This document shows, piece after piece, positions 16,425 through 24,661 of a stretch of 64,000 nucleotides of DNA. Every line of letters starts with the position of its first letter. The stretch's first letter is position 1. Location: NCBI RefSeq assembly GCF_001613405.1, contig NZ_BDCH01000001.1:62001-126000 (forward strand), in the 5' to 3' direction. Under the pieces are notes generated by a model that saw only the letters and a program-made list of their open reading frames with translations, was not told where the DNA came from and did not search any database. A program made the translations under genes and the position numbers. This DNA comes from Nocardia crassostreae. Lineage in GTDB: Bacteria > Actinomycetota > Actinomycetes > Mycobacteriales > Mycobacteriaceae.

Positions 16425-17084
16425 ATGTTGTTTCGTCGGTTGATCGCGCTGTACGTCGGTTTGTGGTTGTACGGGTTCTCGATGGCGGTCATGATCCGCG
16501 CGGCTTTGGGGCTGGATCCGTGGGACGTCTTCCATCAGGGAGTGGCGAACCACGCGCCGCTGAGCTTCGGGATGGTCACCGCGGTCGTGGGCGCGGCGGT
16601 ATTGCTGGCGTGGATTCCCTTGCGGCAGAGGCCCGGACTGGGGACGGTCAGCAATGTGGTGGTGATCGGCGTATCGGTCGATGCCGGGCTGTGGCTGTTG
16701 CCGCAGGTCCACGGGCTGGGCTGGCAGATCGCGACCATGGCGGCGGCGGTGGTGCTGAATGCGATCGCCACGGTGCTCTACATCGGCGCGGGCATGGGGC
16801 CCGGACCGCGCGATGGCCTGATGACTGGACTGGTCTGGCGGACCGGGAAACCGGTGTGGATGGTGCGGACCGGTATCGAGGTGACCGTGCTGATCGTCGG
16901 CTTCCTGCTGGGCGGCAGCCTCGGCGTGGGCACGCTCGTGTACGCCTTCGGGATCGGGCCGCTCATTCACGTGCTGATTCCGGTGGTCGACCGGTTCCTG
17001 CCGGGCTTCCACCAGGTCGGCGAGCACGCCGCGGCGACCGAGGAACGCGACCCGAAGGTCGGCGGGGCGGCCGTCGCCGCCTGA
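16425..17084 (+). CDS. YczE/YyaS/YitT-family membrane protein
   Basis: 219 residues with about five membrane helices. It opens with RLIALYVGLWLYGFSMAVMIRAALGLDPWDVFHQG, the hallmark of the YczE family, and ends in a short charged tail. Members are conserved integral membrane proteins; in Bacillus YczE affects surfactin production, but the molecular role is unknown. The flanking sequence shows no clear operon partner: the isochorismatase-like gene starts 83 bases later. Confidence 0.8.
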   Translation: MLFRRLIALYVGLWLYGFSMAVMIRAALGLDPWDVFHQGVANHAPLSFGMVTAVVGAAVLLAWIPLRQRPGLGTVSNVVVIGVSVDAGLWLLPQVHGLGWQIATMAAAVVLNAIATVLYIGAGMGPGPRDGLMTGLVWRTGKPVWMVRTGIEVTVLIVGFLLGGSLGVGTLVYAFGIGPLIHVLIPVVDRFLPGFHQVGEHAAATEERDPKVGGAAVAA

Positions 17085-17167
17085 GCCGGGCCGCGCCCGC
17101 GCCGGAAATCACAGGGGTACTGTGGGGCAGCGAAAGCTGTTGTGAGAGCTACCGATAGCGGGGTGCG

Positions 17168-17812
17168 ATGCGACACGGTAACGGGCTGCAGATTCCGGAG
17201 ACCCTCGAGGATGTGTGCGCGCCCGAGCGCATGGCATTGATCGTGTACGACATGCAGGTCGGCGTGCTCGGCCAGCTGGCGGACGGGCCGCGGATCACCG
17301 AGCGGGTGGTGCGGGTGGTGGAGGCCGCCCGGCGCGGCGGCTACCCGATCATCTTCCTGCGCCACATGTTCCTGCCCAAGCGGCTCATGGGCGCCTTCGC
17401 GCTGCGCATGGCCATGAGCTGGCAGGGCGTGGACTCGGTCGAGCAGGTGAAACCCATCCTGCAGCGCGACACCCCGGGCTTCCAGCTGGTGCCGGAACTA
17501 CAGCCGCAGCCGGGCGAGATCGTCTTCGACAAGACCTCCATGTCGGCCTTCGAAGGCACGCCGCTGGCCTCCACCCTGCGGGATCTGGGCATCGGCGCGT
17601 ACGCCATCACCGGCGTGGCCCTGGAGATCGGCATTGCGCCGACCGTCGCCCACTCCACCGATCTGGGTTTCGTTCCGGTGGTGGTGCGCGATGCCGTCGG
17701 CGGTAAGGACGAGGCCGGATTGCGCCGCGCCTGGGCGGAATTCGAGTTCCAGGGGCATGCCATGGTCACCGACAGCGACACCATCACCCCGCTGCTGGAG
17801 AAGACGAGCTAG
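17168..17812 (+). CDS. Isochorismatase-fold cysteine-hydrolase-like protein lacking the catalytic Cys
   Basis: 214 residues with the isochorismatase fold. The catalytic Asp is Asp28 (IVYDMQVG) and the Lys is Lys122 (FDKTSMSAF). The loop that normally carries the nucleophile (xxCVxxT) reads GVALEIGIAPTV, with Gly155 in place of Cys; the only cysteine is Cys17, far from the site. The true isochorismatases also lack this Cys, but the rest of the sequence is closer to the cysteine-hydrolase group. Either a different mechanism or a non-catalytic role is implied. No neighbouring pathway gene suggests a substrate. Confidence 0.8.
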   Translation: MRHGNGLQIPETLEDVCAPERMALIVYDMQVGVLGQLADGPRITERVVRVVEAARRGGYPIIFLRHMFLPKRLMGAFALRMAMSWQGVDSVEQVKPILQRDTPGFQLVPELQPQPGEIVFDKTSMSAFEGTPLASTLRDLGIGAYAITGVALEIGIAPTVAHSTDLGFVPVVVRDAVGGKDEAGLRRAWAEFEFQGHAMVTDSDTITPLLEKTS

Positions 17813-17821
17813 CCGGAAGAC

Positions 17822-20080
17822 TCAGTCCGAGGCGGGAATCCAGGCGGGATGCCAGAGCCGCCCGCCCTCGGTCCAGTTCATGAACCGCACCGTGCCGGTG
17901 AGTTTCGGGCTCACCCAGACGGCGTCCTTGCGCTCGTCGGCGGTGAGTTCATTGTCGAACGGGCTGGTCTTGCGTTCCAGGCGGCGCAGCCGCGCGGCCA
18001 GCTCGCTCATCTCCTGTTCGCTGAAACCGGTCCCGACCCGGCCCAGATAGTAGAGCCCGTCCTCGTGCGGGACGCCCACCAGTAGCGAAGCGAACTGCCG
18101 TAGTTCGGATCTGCGGTAGCCGCCGACCACCACCGACAGGGTGCGCCAATTGCGCGTCTTGATCCAGGATTGGCCGCGGCGGCCGGGCAGATAGATGGAA
18201 TCCCGGCGCTTGGCGACCACGCCCTCCATACCGTGCTCCTGGCTGTAGCGCAGGGCCGCCGCGCCGGAGCCGTCCAGACGCGGCGGCACGATGAGCGAGG
18301 ATGCCCGCCCCGCCAGGGCTTCCAGCACCCGCCGCCGGTCGTCGTAGCGCTTGCGCACCAGCGAGGTGCCGTCCAGATAGAGCACATCGAAGGCGAGGAA
18401 GATCGCCCGGCCCGAATTCTCGTGCAGCAGAACTAGATTCGCGGCGCCGTGATCGTCGAAGACCACCGCCTCGCCGTCCAGCACAACGCGATGTCCGGAC
18501 AGTTCCGCGCCGAGGCGGGCCACACCCGGATACTTTCCCGTCACCACGAGGCCCTTGCGACTGCGCAAAGTCACTCCGCCGTCCTCGATTTCGGCGATCA
18601 GCCGAAAGCCGTCCCATTTGGTTTCGAAGGCCCAGTGCTCGGCATCGAGGGTCGAGACATCACCGGGCGTGGCGAGCATGGGGGTGAGACCGTGCGGTAG
18701 CGGCGCATCGCTCCTCGGGGGCGAACTCCGTTGTGCTCCATTGCCTTCCTGCTCCGCCGGTCGCTGATCCTTCATCAGGTGCATCAGCCACTGGTTGCCA
18801 TTGGTCTGGATCAGCGCGTACCGCCTATCCAGTCGTTCCCCGTGCAGCCGCACGATGACCTCGTCGTCGCGCCACTTCTCGGTCTCGTAGGTGCCGGTAT
18901 CCCAGATGGTCATTTCCCCGGCGCCGTACTGCCCCTTCGGAATGGTGCCGCGGAACTCCAGATACTTGAGCGGATGATCCTCGGTGTGCACCGCGAGCCG
19001 ATTCTCGTGGGTATCGGTCGGCGGCCCCTTGGGCACCGCCCACGACACCAGCACGCCGTCGCGCTCCAACCGCAGGTCGTAGTGCAGCCGCCGGGCCCGA
19101 TGTTCTTGCACCACATAGCGATTCCCGGCGCTCGGCGCGGGCGTTACGACCGGCACCGGTTCCGGGGTGCGTTCGGGGTCGCGCATGGAGCGGTACTTCT
19201 CGAGCCGGTCCGGCGGCGCCTCGTCGAGCCCGGCGAGCAGGTCCCCGTCCTGCTCCCACCGCCGTAGCACGTCCTCGAAGTGCAAGTGCCGCAACTTCTT
19301 CGACTGTTCGATCTCCGACCAGTCGCGCGGCGCGGCCACCCACGGCTCGGTCCGCCCGCGCAGGGAGTACGGCGCGATGGTGGTCTTGGCCGGATTGTTC
19401 TGGCTCCAGTCCAGGAAGACCTTCCCCCCGCGCGCCGATTTGGCCATGGTAGCGGTCACCAGTTCCGGCCGCAACTGTTGCAGATTCGTCGCCACCTGTT
19501 TGGCCACCGCCGACGCGCCGTTCGGCCCGAGCCGCCGGTCGAGGGGCACATAAATATGAATCCCCTTGGAACCGCTGGTCACCGGATAGGCGTCGAGGCC
19601 GACATCGCGCACCACATCGCGCAGGATGAGCGCCACCTCGGCGCACTGGGCCAGTCCGGCTCCCGGCCCGGGATCCAGATCGAAGACCAGGCGCGTTATG
19701 GGCCCCATTTCGGCGCCGTCGAAACGCCATTGCGGCACATGCAGTTCCAGCGCCGCCTGCTGCCCGAGCCACGCCATACCGGCCACCGAATCGATGAGCG
19801 GATACACAACCGTCCGGTCGGAGTGTTCAACGCTGCGCCGCGCCAGCCATTTCGGCGCGTGATCGGCCAGATTCTTCTCGAAGAACGAGGTCTCCTCCAC
19901 CCCGTTCGGCCACCGCTTGCGCGTCACCGGCCGCTGCGCGATATGCGGCAGCAGCGCCGGGGCAATGGCGGTGAAATAGTCGATGACCTCGCCCTTGGTG
20001 GTCCCGGTCGCCGGATACAGCACCTTGTCGAGGTTGGTCAGCCCAACCTCGATCCCCCCGAAATTCCTCCGGGACCCCAT
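17822..20080 (-). CDS. ligD: ATP-dependent DNA ligase LigD (polymerase-phosphoesterase-ligase)
   Basis: 752 residues, matching the actinobacterial domain order. Residues 1-290 are the primase-like polymerase (FDLDPG with catalytic Asp134 and Asp136; the later Asp in FLDWSQNN). Residues ~315-440 are the 3'-phosphoesterase (VVQEHRARRLHYDLRLE). Residues ~460-752 are the ligase, with the AMP-accepting Lys488 in FETKWDG and the motif GMEGVVAKRRDS. With Ku it repairs double-strand breaks by end joining. No ku gene is in the window. The ATG is 6 bases after TAGACT, so the mRNA is probably leaderless. Confidence 0.95.
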   Translation of the reverse strand: MGSRRNFGGIEVGLTNLDKVLYPATGTTKGEVIDYFTAIAPALLPHIAQRPVTRKRWPNGVEETSFFEKNLADHAPKWLARRSVEHSDRTVVYPLIDSVAGMAWLGQQAALELHVPQWRFDGAEMGPITRLVFDLDPGPGAGLAQCAEVALILRDVVRDVGLDAYPVTSGSKGIHIYVPLDRRLGPNGASAVAKQVATNLQQLRPELVTATMAKSARGGKVFLDWSQNNPAKTTIAPYSLRGRTEPWVAAPRDWSEIEQSKKLRHLHFEDVLRRWEQDGDLLAGLDEAPPDRLEKYRSMRDPERTPEPVPVVTPAPSAGNRYVVQEHRARRLHYDLRLERDGVLVSWAVPKGPPTDTHENRLAVHTEDHPLKYLEFRGTIPKGQYGAGEMTIWDTGTYETEKWRDDEVIVRLHGERLDRRYALIQTNGNQWLMHLMKDQRPAEQEGNGAQRSSPPRSDAPLPHGLTPMLATPGDVSTLDAEHWAFETKWDGFRLIAEIEDGGVTLRSRKGLVVTGKYPGVARLGAELSGHRVVLDGEAVVFDDHGAANLVLLHENSGRAIFLAFDVLYLDGTSLVRKRYDDRRRVLEALAGRASSLIVPPRLDGSGAAALRYSQEHGMEGVVAKRRDSIYLPGRRGQSWIKTRNWRTLSVVVGGYRRSELRQFASLLVGVPHEDGLYYLGRVGTGFSEQEMSELAARLRRLERKTSPFDNELTADERKDAVWVSPKLTGTVRFMNWTEGGRLWHPAWIPASD

Positions 20081-20086
20081 AGAACC

Positions 20087-20092
20087 AGTCTA
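20087..20092 (-). promoter_or_regulatory. Putative -10 box of leaderless ligD transcript
   Basis: TAGACT on the minus strand ends 6 bases before the ligD ATG; no Shine-Dalgarno sequence intervenes. Confidence 0.4.
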
Positions 20093-20131
20093 GAGCGAGG
20101 AGTCGGCGACATCGGGCACGTCCGCGGTTCC

Positions 20132-20192
20132 GAAAAACCAACGGGCCGTTCGGGTCACCGGCGGAGGGTATCCGCCGGAACCTGAACGGCCC
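20132..20192 (-). terminator. Intrinsic terminator after the antitoxin-like gene
   Basis: Compound hairpin: outer arms GGGCCGTTC (20143-20151) and GAACGGCCC (20184-20192), with an inner CCGGCGGA/TCCGCCGG stem. On the minus strand it is followed by GTTGGTTTTT, which gives a U tract at 20133-20137. Confidence 0.7.
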
Positions 20193-20208
20193 GGTACGGC
20201 CGGTGAAA

Positions 20209-20523
20209 TCAGGCCGGTGGCTGCTGCCCCTCCTCGGGAGCGGGCGCGGGTTCGGGTGCGGGCTCCGGCTCCGGAGCGGGTTCCGGGGCGGGCTCGGCCG
20301 CCGCCTCGGCCGGGGCGGGCGCGGCATCCGCGGCCTGCTCGGTCGGAATGGCGTTCTTGGCCGCTTCCTTACCCTTCTCGATCTTGTCGGAGTACTTGTG
20401 CCCCGTCTTCTCATCGATGAACGTGCCGGCCTTGTCGACCGCCTGTTCTATCTTCTCGGCGTTTTGGGCCGCCACGTCCTTGCCCTTGCCGACCAAACCC
20501 TTGAGCGTGTCAATCAGACTCAC
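20209..20523 (-). CDS. MT0933/Rv0909-type antitoxin-like protein
   Basis: 104 residues. The first 60 (LIDTLKGLVGKGKDVAAQNAEKIEQAVDKAG..IDEKTGHKYSDKIEKGKEAA) match the small helical family annotated as antitoxin in mycobacteria (PF14013 type). The C-terminal 40 residues are an Ala/Glu/Pro repeat (EPAPEPAPEPEPAPEP) and likely disordered. No partner toxin is adjacent, and in mycobacteria the annotation itself rests on weak evidence. It lies 29 bases after the metal-dependent hydrolase gene and ends at a strong terminator. Confidence 0.75.
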   Translation of the reverse strand: MSLIDTLKGLVGKGKDVAAQNAEKIEQAVDKAGTFIDEKTGHKYSDKIEKGKEAAKNAIPTEQAADAAPAPAEAAAEPAPEPAPEPEPAPEPAPAPEEGQQPPA

Positions 20524-20552
20524 AGTCCTACTCCTTCACTCCTGGTCCTCGG

Positions 20553-21731
20553 TCACTGGCGAACATCTTCCCACCACGTATCTCGAGGCGGGAGGCCAAT
20601 CGGGTCGATCCGCTGTCCGGGCTTCGGCACGGCGATTCGCGTGTCCGCCTCGCCCGCCGCCGCGACCAATCGGCGGACCGGTTCCGACCAGCCGTGGAAG
20701 GCAAGGTTGAAGGTCGCCCAGTGGATCGGCACCAGCAGGCCGTGCCCCGGATCGCCGACACACAGGTCGGCGTGTGCGCGCACCGCTTCCTCGGGATTCA
20801 TGTGCACGTCCGGCCAGTGCCGATCGTAGGCCCCGATGGGCAGCAGGGTGAGATCGAACGGGCCGAGTCGCGCGCCCGCTTCGGCGAAGGCCTTGGTGTA
20901 GCCGGTGTCGCCGGTGTCGCCGCCGAAATACACCCGGCGTGTCGGACCGGCGATGGACCACGACGCCCACAGCGTGGTGTTGCGCACCAGGCCGCGGCCG
21001 GAGAAGTGCCTGGCCTCCGAACAGGTGATCACCAGATCGGTGCCGTCCGGGCGGGCGCGCTCCAGTTCGGACAGGGAAATCGAAGCGCCCCAATCCAATT
21101 CGACAATCCGCTCGACCGGCACCTGCCAGTGCCGCAAATGCGCGCCGATGCCGATCGGCACGATGAAGACCGCGTCCTGGGTGCGCACCAGCTCGTCCAC
21201 GGTCTCGCGGTCCAGGTGGTCGTAGTGGTCGTGTGAGATGAGCACGACATCCACCGGCGGCAGCGCCGCCAGGGGCGTCGGCACCGGATGCAGGCGGGCC
21301 GGGCCCACCAGCGGCGAGGGTGAAACGCGGTCGCTCCACACTGGATCGGTGAGCACCCGGTAGCCGTCCACTTCGACCAGGCAGCTGGCATGGCCGTACC
21401 AGGTGACCGCCAGATCGGCGGCGTGTTCCGGCTGCGCGGGCGTCTCCAGCGGAATAGGGCCGGGCGGGCGGCCCGCATTGCGCTGGGTCACCAGCTGGTA
21501 CAGCAGCCCCAGACCCGAACCCGGCGTGATCTGGGCGCTCGGCTCGGTGTTGTGGAACTGGCCCTTGCGGTAGGTGGTGGCGCCCATGGCGGTCGGCGCG
21601 ATGGCCGATATGGACGCACCCATGGCCGACGGGATCCCCCACGCGGCCCGCACCACCCAGCCGATTCCAAACGCACCCGCAGCCATACCCACCAGTCTCC
21701 GCGAATTCGCGGCCATGCGCTTCCCGTTCAT
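20553..21731 (-). CDS. MBL-fold hydrolase, NAPE-phospholipase-D-like (Rv0906-like)
   Basis: 392 residues. A short hydrophobic N-terminus (LVGMAAGAFGIGWVVRAAWG) suggests a membrane anchor. The metallo-beta-lactamase motif is SHDHYDHLD, with later ligands in EARHFSGR, FGGDTGDTGY and PIHWATF. The overall pattern matches N-acyl-phosphatidylethanolamine-hydrolysing phospholipase D-like enzymes of the UlaG/Rv0906 type. The ATG overlaps the echA6 stop (ATGA). The same echA6-hydrolase pair occurs, from memory, in M. tuberculosis (Rv0905-Rv0906). Confidence 0.85.
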   Translation of the reverse strand: MNGKRMAANSRRLVGMAAGAFGIGWVVRAAWGIPSAMGASISAIAPTAMGATTYRKGQFHNTEPSAQITPGSGLGLLYQLVTQRNAGRPPGPIPLETPAQPEHAADLAVTWYGHASCLVEVDGYRVLTDPVWSDRVSPSPLVGPARLHPVPTPLAALPPVDVVLISHDHYDHLDRETVDELVRTQDAVFIVPIGIGAHLRHWQVPVERIVELDWGASISLSELERARPDGTDLVITCSEARHFSGRGLVRNTTLWASWSIAGPTRRVYFGGDTGDTGYTKAFAEAGARLGPFDLTLLPIGAYDRHWPDVHMNPEEAVRAHADLCVGDPGHGLLVPIHWATFNLAFHGWSEPVRRLVAAAGEADTRIAVPKPGQRIDPIGLPPRDTWWEDVRQ

Positions 21732-22453
21732 CGGCCGGTGAACCTCGCGGCGCGCTTCTCCTGCCGTGCCATCCGCGCCTCCTGTGCGTCCGCGCTGCTC
21801 CAGGCCGCCGCCAGGGCCGCGCTCTGTTCGGGGGTGTCCGCTCCGCGGGTGCCGTCGTCGTTGAACACCAGCTTCATGTGCCGCAGCGACAGCGGCGCGA
21901 GTTCGGCGATCTGCTTGGCCCAGGCCTGGGCGTCGGCCAGGCTGCCGATCCGGTTGGCGAAACCGAAGGCGTAGGCGTCCTGGGCCGACACCCGCTCCGC
22001 GCCCAGCAGAATCGTGCGCGCCGGTCCGGGACCGATCAGTGACGACAACCGCCGTACCGTCCAACGATCAACGGAGATACCGAGTTTCGCGGCCGGAATG
22101 CCGACATAGGAGTCCGGGCTCATCACCCGCAGATCCGAGGCCAGCGCCAGCTGCACCCCCGCGCCCAGCGCGCCGCCGTTTATGGCGGAGATCACCGACA
22201 CCGGCACCGTTTCGATGGTCCGCAACATGCCCAGCAGACCGCCCAGGAAGGTGTCCGAGTACACCCCGTCCAGATCCGCGCCCGCGCTGAACAATGGCCC
22301 CTGTCCCGTCAGCACGATCACCCGCGCCGACTCCGCGGCCTCGGTCAATGCCGTCCGCAACAGCCCGACCAGCTCTTCGTTCAGCGCATTCCGGCGCTGC
22401 GGGCGCTGCAATTCGATGGTGACCACATCACCATCACGGCTTACTCCGAGCAT
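21728..22453 (-). CDS. echA6: EchA6-type crotonase-fold protein lacking the hydratase glutamates
   Basis: 241 residues closely resembling M. tuberculosis EchA6 (opening TIELQRPQRRNALNEEL, TGQGPLFSAGADLDG, ADAQAWAKQIAELAPL). The two catalytic Glu of enoyl-CoA hydratases are replaced: Gln101 in GAGVQLAL and Ala121 in IPAAKLG. In M. tuberculosis, EchA6 is reported to bind fatty acyl-CoA and deliver it to FAS-II rather than hydrate it, which is the likely role here in mycolate synthesis. It has GGAAGGA before the ATG and heads an operon with the MBL hydrolase. Confidence 0.88.
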   Translation of the reverse strand: MLGVSRDGDVVTIELQRPQRRNALNEELVGLLRTALTEAAESARVIVLTGQGPLFSAGADLDGVYSDTFLGGLLGMLRTIETVPVSVISAINGGALGAGVQLALASDLRVMSPDSYVGIPAAKLGISVDRWTVRRLSSLIGPGPARTILLGAERVSAQDAYAFGFANRIGSLADAQAWAKQIAELAPLSLRHMKLVFNDDGTRGADTPEQSAALAAAWSSADAQEARMARQEKRAARFTGR

Positions 22454-22509
22454 CTGTCCTTCCCCACTGTGTGCTGCGTACCCAAGGTCATCTTCACTCT
22501 AAGCGTGCG

Positions 22510-22515
22510 TAATGT
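22510..22515 (+). promoter_or_regulatory. Putative -10 box of a leaderless transcript (flavin monooxygenase)
   Basis: TAATGT ends 7 bases before the GTG at 22523; no Shine-Dalgarno sequence precedes the GTG. Confidence 0.45.
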
Positions 22516-22522
22516 CGGGACG

Positions 22523-23649
22523 GTGACAGCAACACCCGATGTCGACATCCTCGTCATAGGCGCGGGCCAGGCCGGACTCTCGGTCGGCTACCACCTGCAC
22601 CGACTCGGCCTCGCGCCCGAACGGGATTTCCTCATCGTCGATCACTCCCCCGCGCCCGGCGGCGCGTGGCAGTTCCGCTGGCCGTCCTTGACATTGAGCA
22701 CCGTCAACCGGGTCCACGATCTCCCCGGCATGTCGTTCGCGGAAACCTTGCCGCCCGGATCGGAGAACGCGCAGGCGGCGACGGCGGTCCCGCACTACTT
22801 CGCGTTGTACGAGAAGGAATTCGACCTACGCGTGCACCGGCCCGAATCGGTCACCGTGGTCTGCGACCGCGCCACCCCCGCCACCTGCCCCGGCGAGGCC
22901 GTCGACGGCCTGCTGCACGCCGAACTGAAGCCCGCCGCCACCACCGACACCCCCGTGCGCGTGCGCGGACTGGTCAATGCCACCGGCACCTGGGACAAGC
23001 CCTTCATTCCTTATTACCGGGGCGCGGAAACCCTCGCCGGACGCCAGCTGCACGCCCACGACTACCGCACCGCAACGGAATTCGAGGGCAAGCACGTCGT
23101 CGTGGTCGGCGGCGGCATCACCGCCGTCCAGCTCCTCGACGAAATCTCGAAGGTCACCACGACCACCTGGGTGACCCGCCGCGAACCCGTCTTCCGCACC
23201 GGCGAATTCGCCCCCGAGAACGGCCGCGCCGCCGTGGCCATCGTCGAGGACCGCGTCCGCCGCGGCCTCCCGCCCGGCTCCGTCGTCTCCGTCACCGGCC
23301 TCCTCGAAGACGCCCGCGTCCGCGCCGCCCGCGCCCGCGGCGCCCTCGACCGCCACCCCATGTTCGACCACATCGAACCCGCCGGAATCCGCTGGCCCGA
23401 CAACACCTTCCAGCGCGCCGACGTCATCCTCTGGTGCACCGGCTTTCCCAGCGCCCTCGACCACCTGGCCCCCTCCGCCTGCGCGGCCCCGGCGGCGGCA
23501 TCACCATGACCGGCCGCCTCGCAACCCAGGTGGCAGCCGACCCCCGCATCCACCTCATCGGCTACGGCCCGTCGGCCAGCACCATCGGCGCCAACCGCGC
23601 CGGACGCGCCGCCGCCGTTGAACTCACCGCCTACCTGGGTATGGGATAG
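22523..23649 (+). pseudogene. NAD(P)/FAD-dependent monooxygenase-like protein, frameshifted near the C-terminus
   Basis: The FAD motif VIGAGQAGLSVGYHL is near residue 10 and the second Rossmann motif VVGGGITAVQL in the middle, followed by the typical WCTGF motif. The open frame then ends early at 23509 as ...HLAPSACAAP. One more C in the run at 23469-23473 restores the expected end (HLAPLRLRGPGGG...GYGPSASTIGANRAGRAAAVEL), which reads on in another frame to 23649. The ungapped product would lack the last ~45 residues, including the conserved GYGPSASTIG segment that helps close the FAD site. A sequencing error is possible. Leaderless start; divergent from echA6. Confidence 0.82.
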
Positions 23650-23664
23650 GTCGACTGCGTTTCC

Positions 23665-24558
23665 TTAGACCGGGGCGCCTGCCATGAAGGTATCGGGATC
23701 CGGTCCGATGCGGGTTCCCTTGTCCAGGGCGTGGATTCGGGCCATCTGGTCTCCGGTGAGTTCGAAGTCGAAGACCTCGAAGTTCTCGGCGATGCGGGAG
23801 GGGGTGATGGATTTCGGGATGGCCACGTTGCCCAGTTGCATGTGCCAGCGGAGGATGACCTGGGCGGGGGTGCGGCCGGTTTCGGCAGCGATGGCGGTGA
23901 TGACCGGATCGGTGAGTTCGGCGCCCTGGCCGAGGGGGCTCCAAGCTTCGGTGGCGATGCCGTGTTCGGCGTGGAAGGCGCGGAGGTCGGGCTGGGATAG
24001 GTAGGGGTGGAGTTCGATCTGGTTCACGACCGGGGTTTCACCGGTTTCGGCGATGATGCGCTCGAGGTGGGGGCGCTGGAAGTTGGAGACGCCGATGGAG
24101 GTGATGCGGCCCTGCGACTTCAGGGCCTGCAACGCCCGGAAGGTGTCCACGTAGAGATTGGCCTGGGCGATCGGCCAGTGGATGAGGTACAGATCCAGGT
24201 GGTCCAGTCCCAGCAGCTTCATGCTCTCGTCGAAGGCGCGCAGGGTGGCGTCGTAGCCCTGGTGGTCGTTCCATACCTTGGTGGTGACGAAGATCTCGTC
24301 GCGCGGCAGGCCCGATTCGCTGATCGCGCGGCCCGTTTCCGCTTCGTTGCGATAGACGGCGGCGGTATCGATGCTGCGATAGCCGACCTGCAGCGCCGTC
24401 GCCACGGTATTCACCGCCACGTCGGCGGCGACCTGGAACACGCCGAACCCGAGCTTGGGCATCACCTGCCCGTCGTTCAGAACGATGGACGGGATGGGGC
24501 TCGTTTCACTCCTGTAGGTCACCGTTTCGACCGTAGAAGCGGTTTGCCGTGTGGTCAA
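23665..24558 (-). CDS. Aldo/keto reductase
   Basis: 297 residues with the TIM-barrel reductase signatures: GYRSIDTAAVYRNE (catalytic Asp and Tyr), VTTKVWN (Lys) and YLIHWP (His), then the cofactor motif IPKSITPSRIAEN. This is the 2,5-diketo-gluconate-reductase-like group, which reduces aldehydes and ketones with NADPH. The first ~20 residues are probably a non-conserved extension, so the true start may be later. It converges on the disrupted monooxygenase, 15 bases away. Confidence 0.88.
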   Translation of the reverse strand: MTTRQTASTVETVTYRSETSPIPSIVLNDGQVMPKLGFGVFQVAADVAVNTVATALQVGYRSIDTAAVYRNEAETGRAISESGLPRDEIFVTTKVWNDHQGYDATLRAFDESMKLLGLDHLDLYLIHWPIAQANLYVDTFRALQALKSQGRITSIGVSNFQRPHLERIIAETGETPVVNQIELHPYLSQPDLRAFHAEHGIATEAWSPLGQGAELTDPVITAIAAETGRTPAQVILRWHMQLGNVAIPKSITPSRIAENFEVFDFELTGDQMARIHALDKGTRIGPDPDTFMAGAPV

Positions 24559-24661
24559 CGACCATGCCGGTTCGTCGTCCGCCTGTCTTGGTCGCGGACT
24601 CTGAAGGCTGCATGTGATTGTTGGTTATCCCTCGGCAACTACTCGCGATATGGCCGATGGC

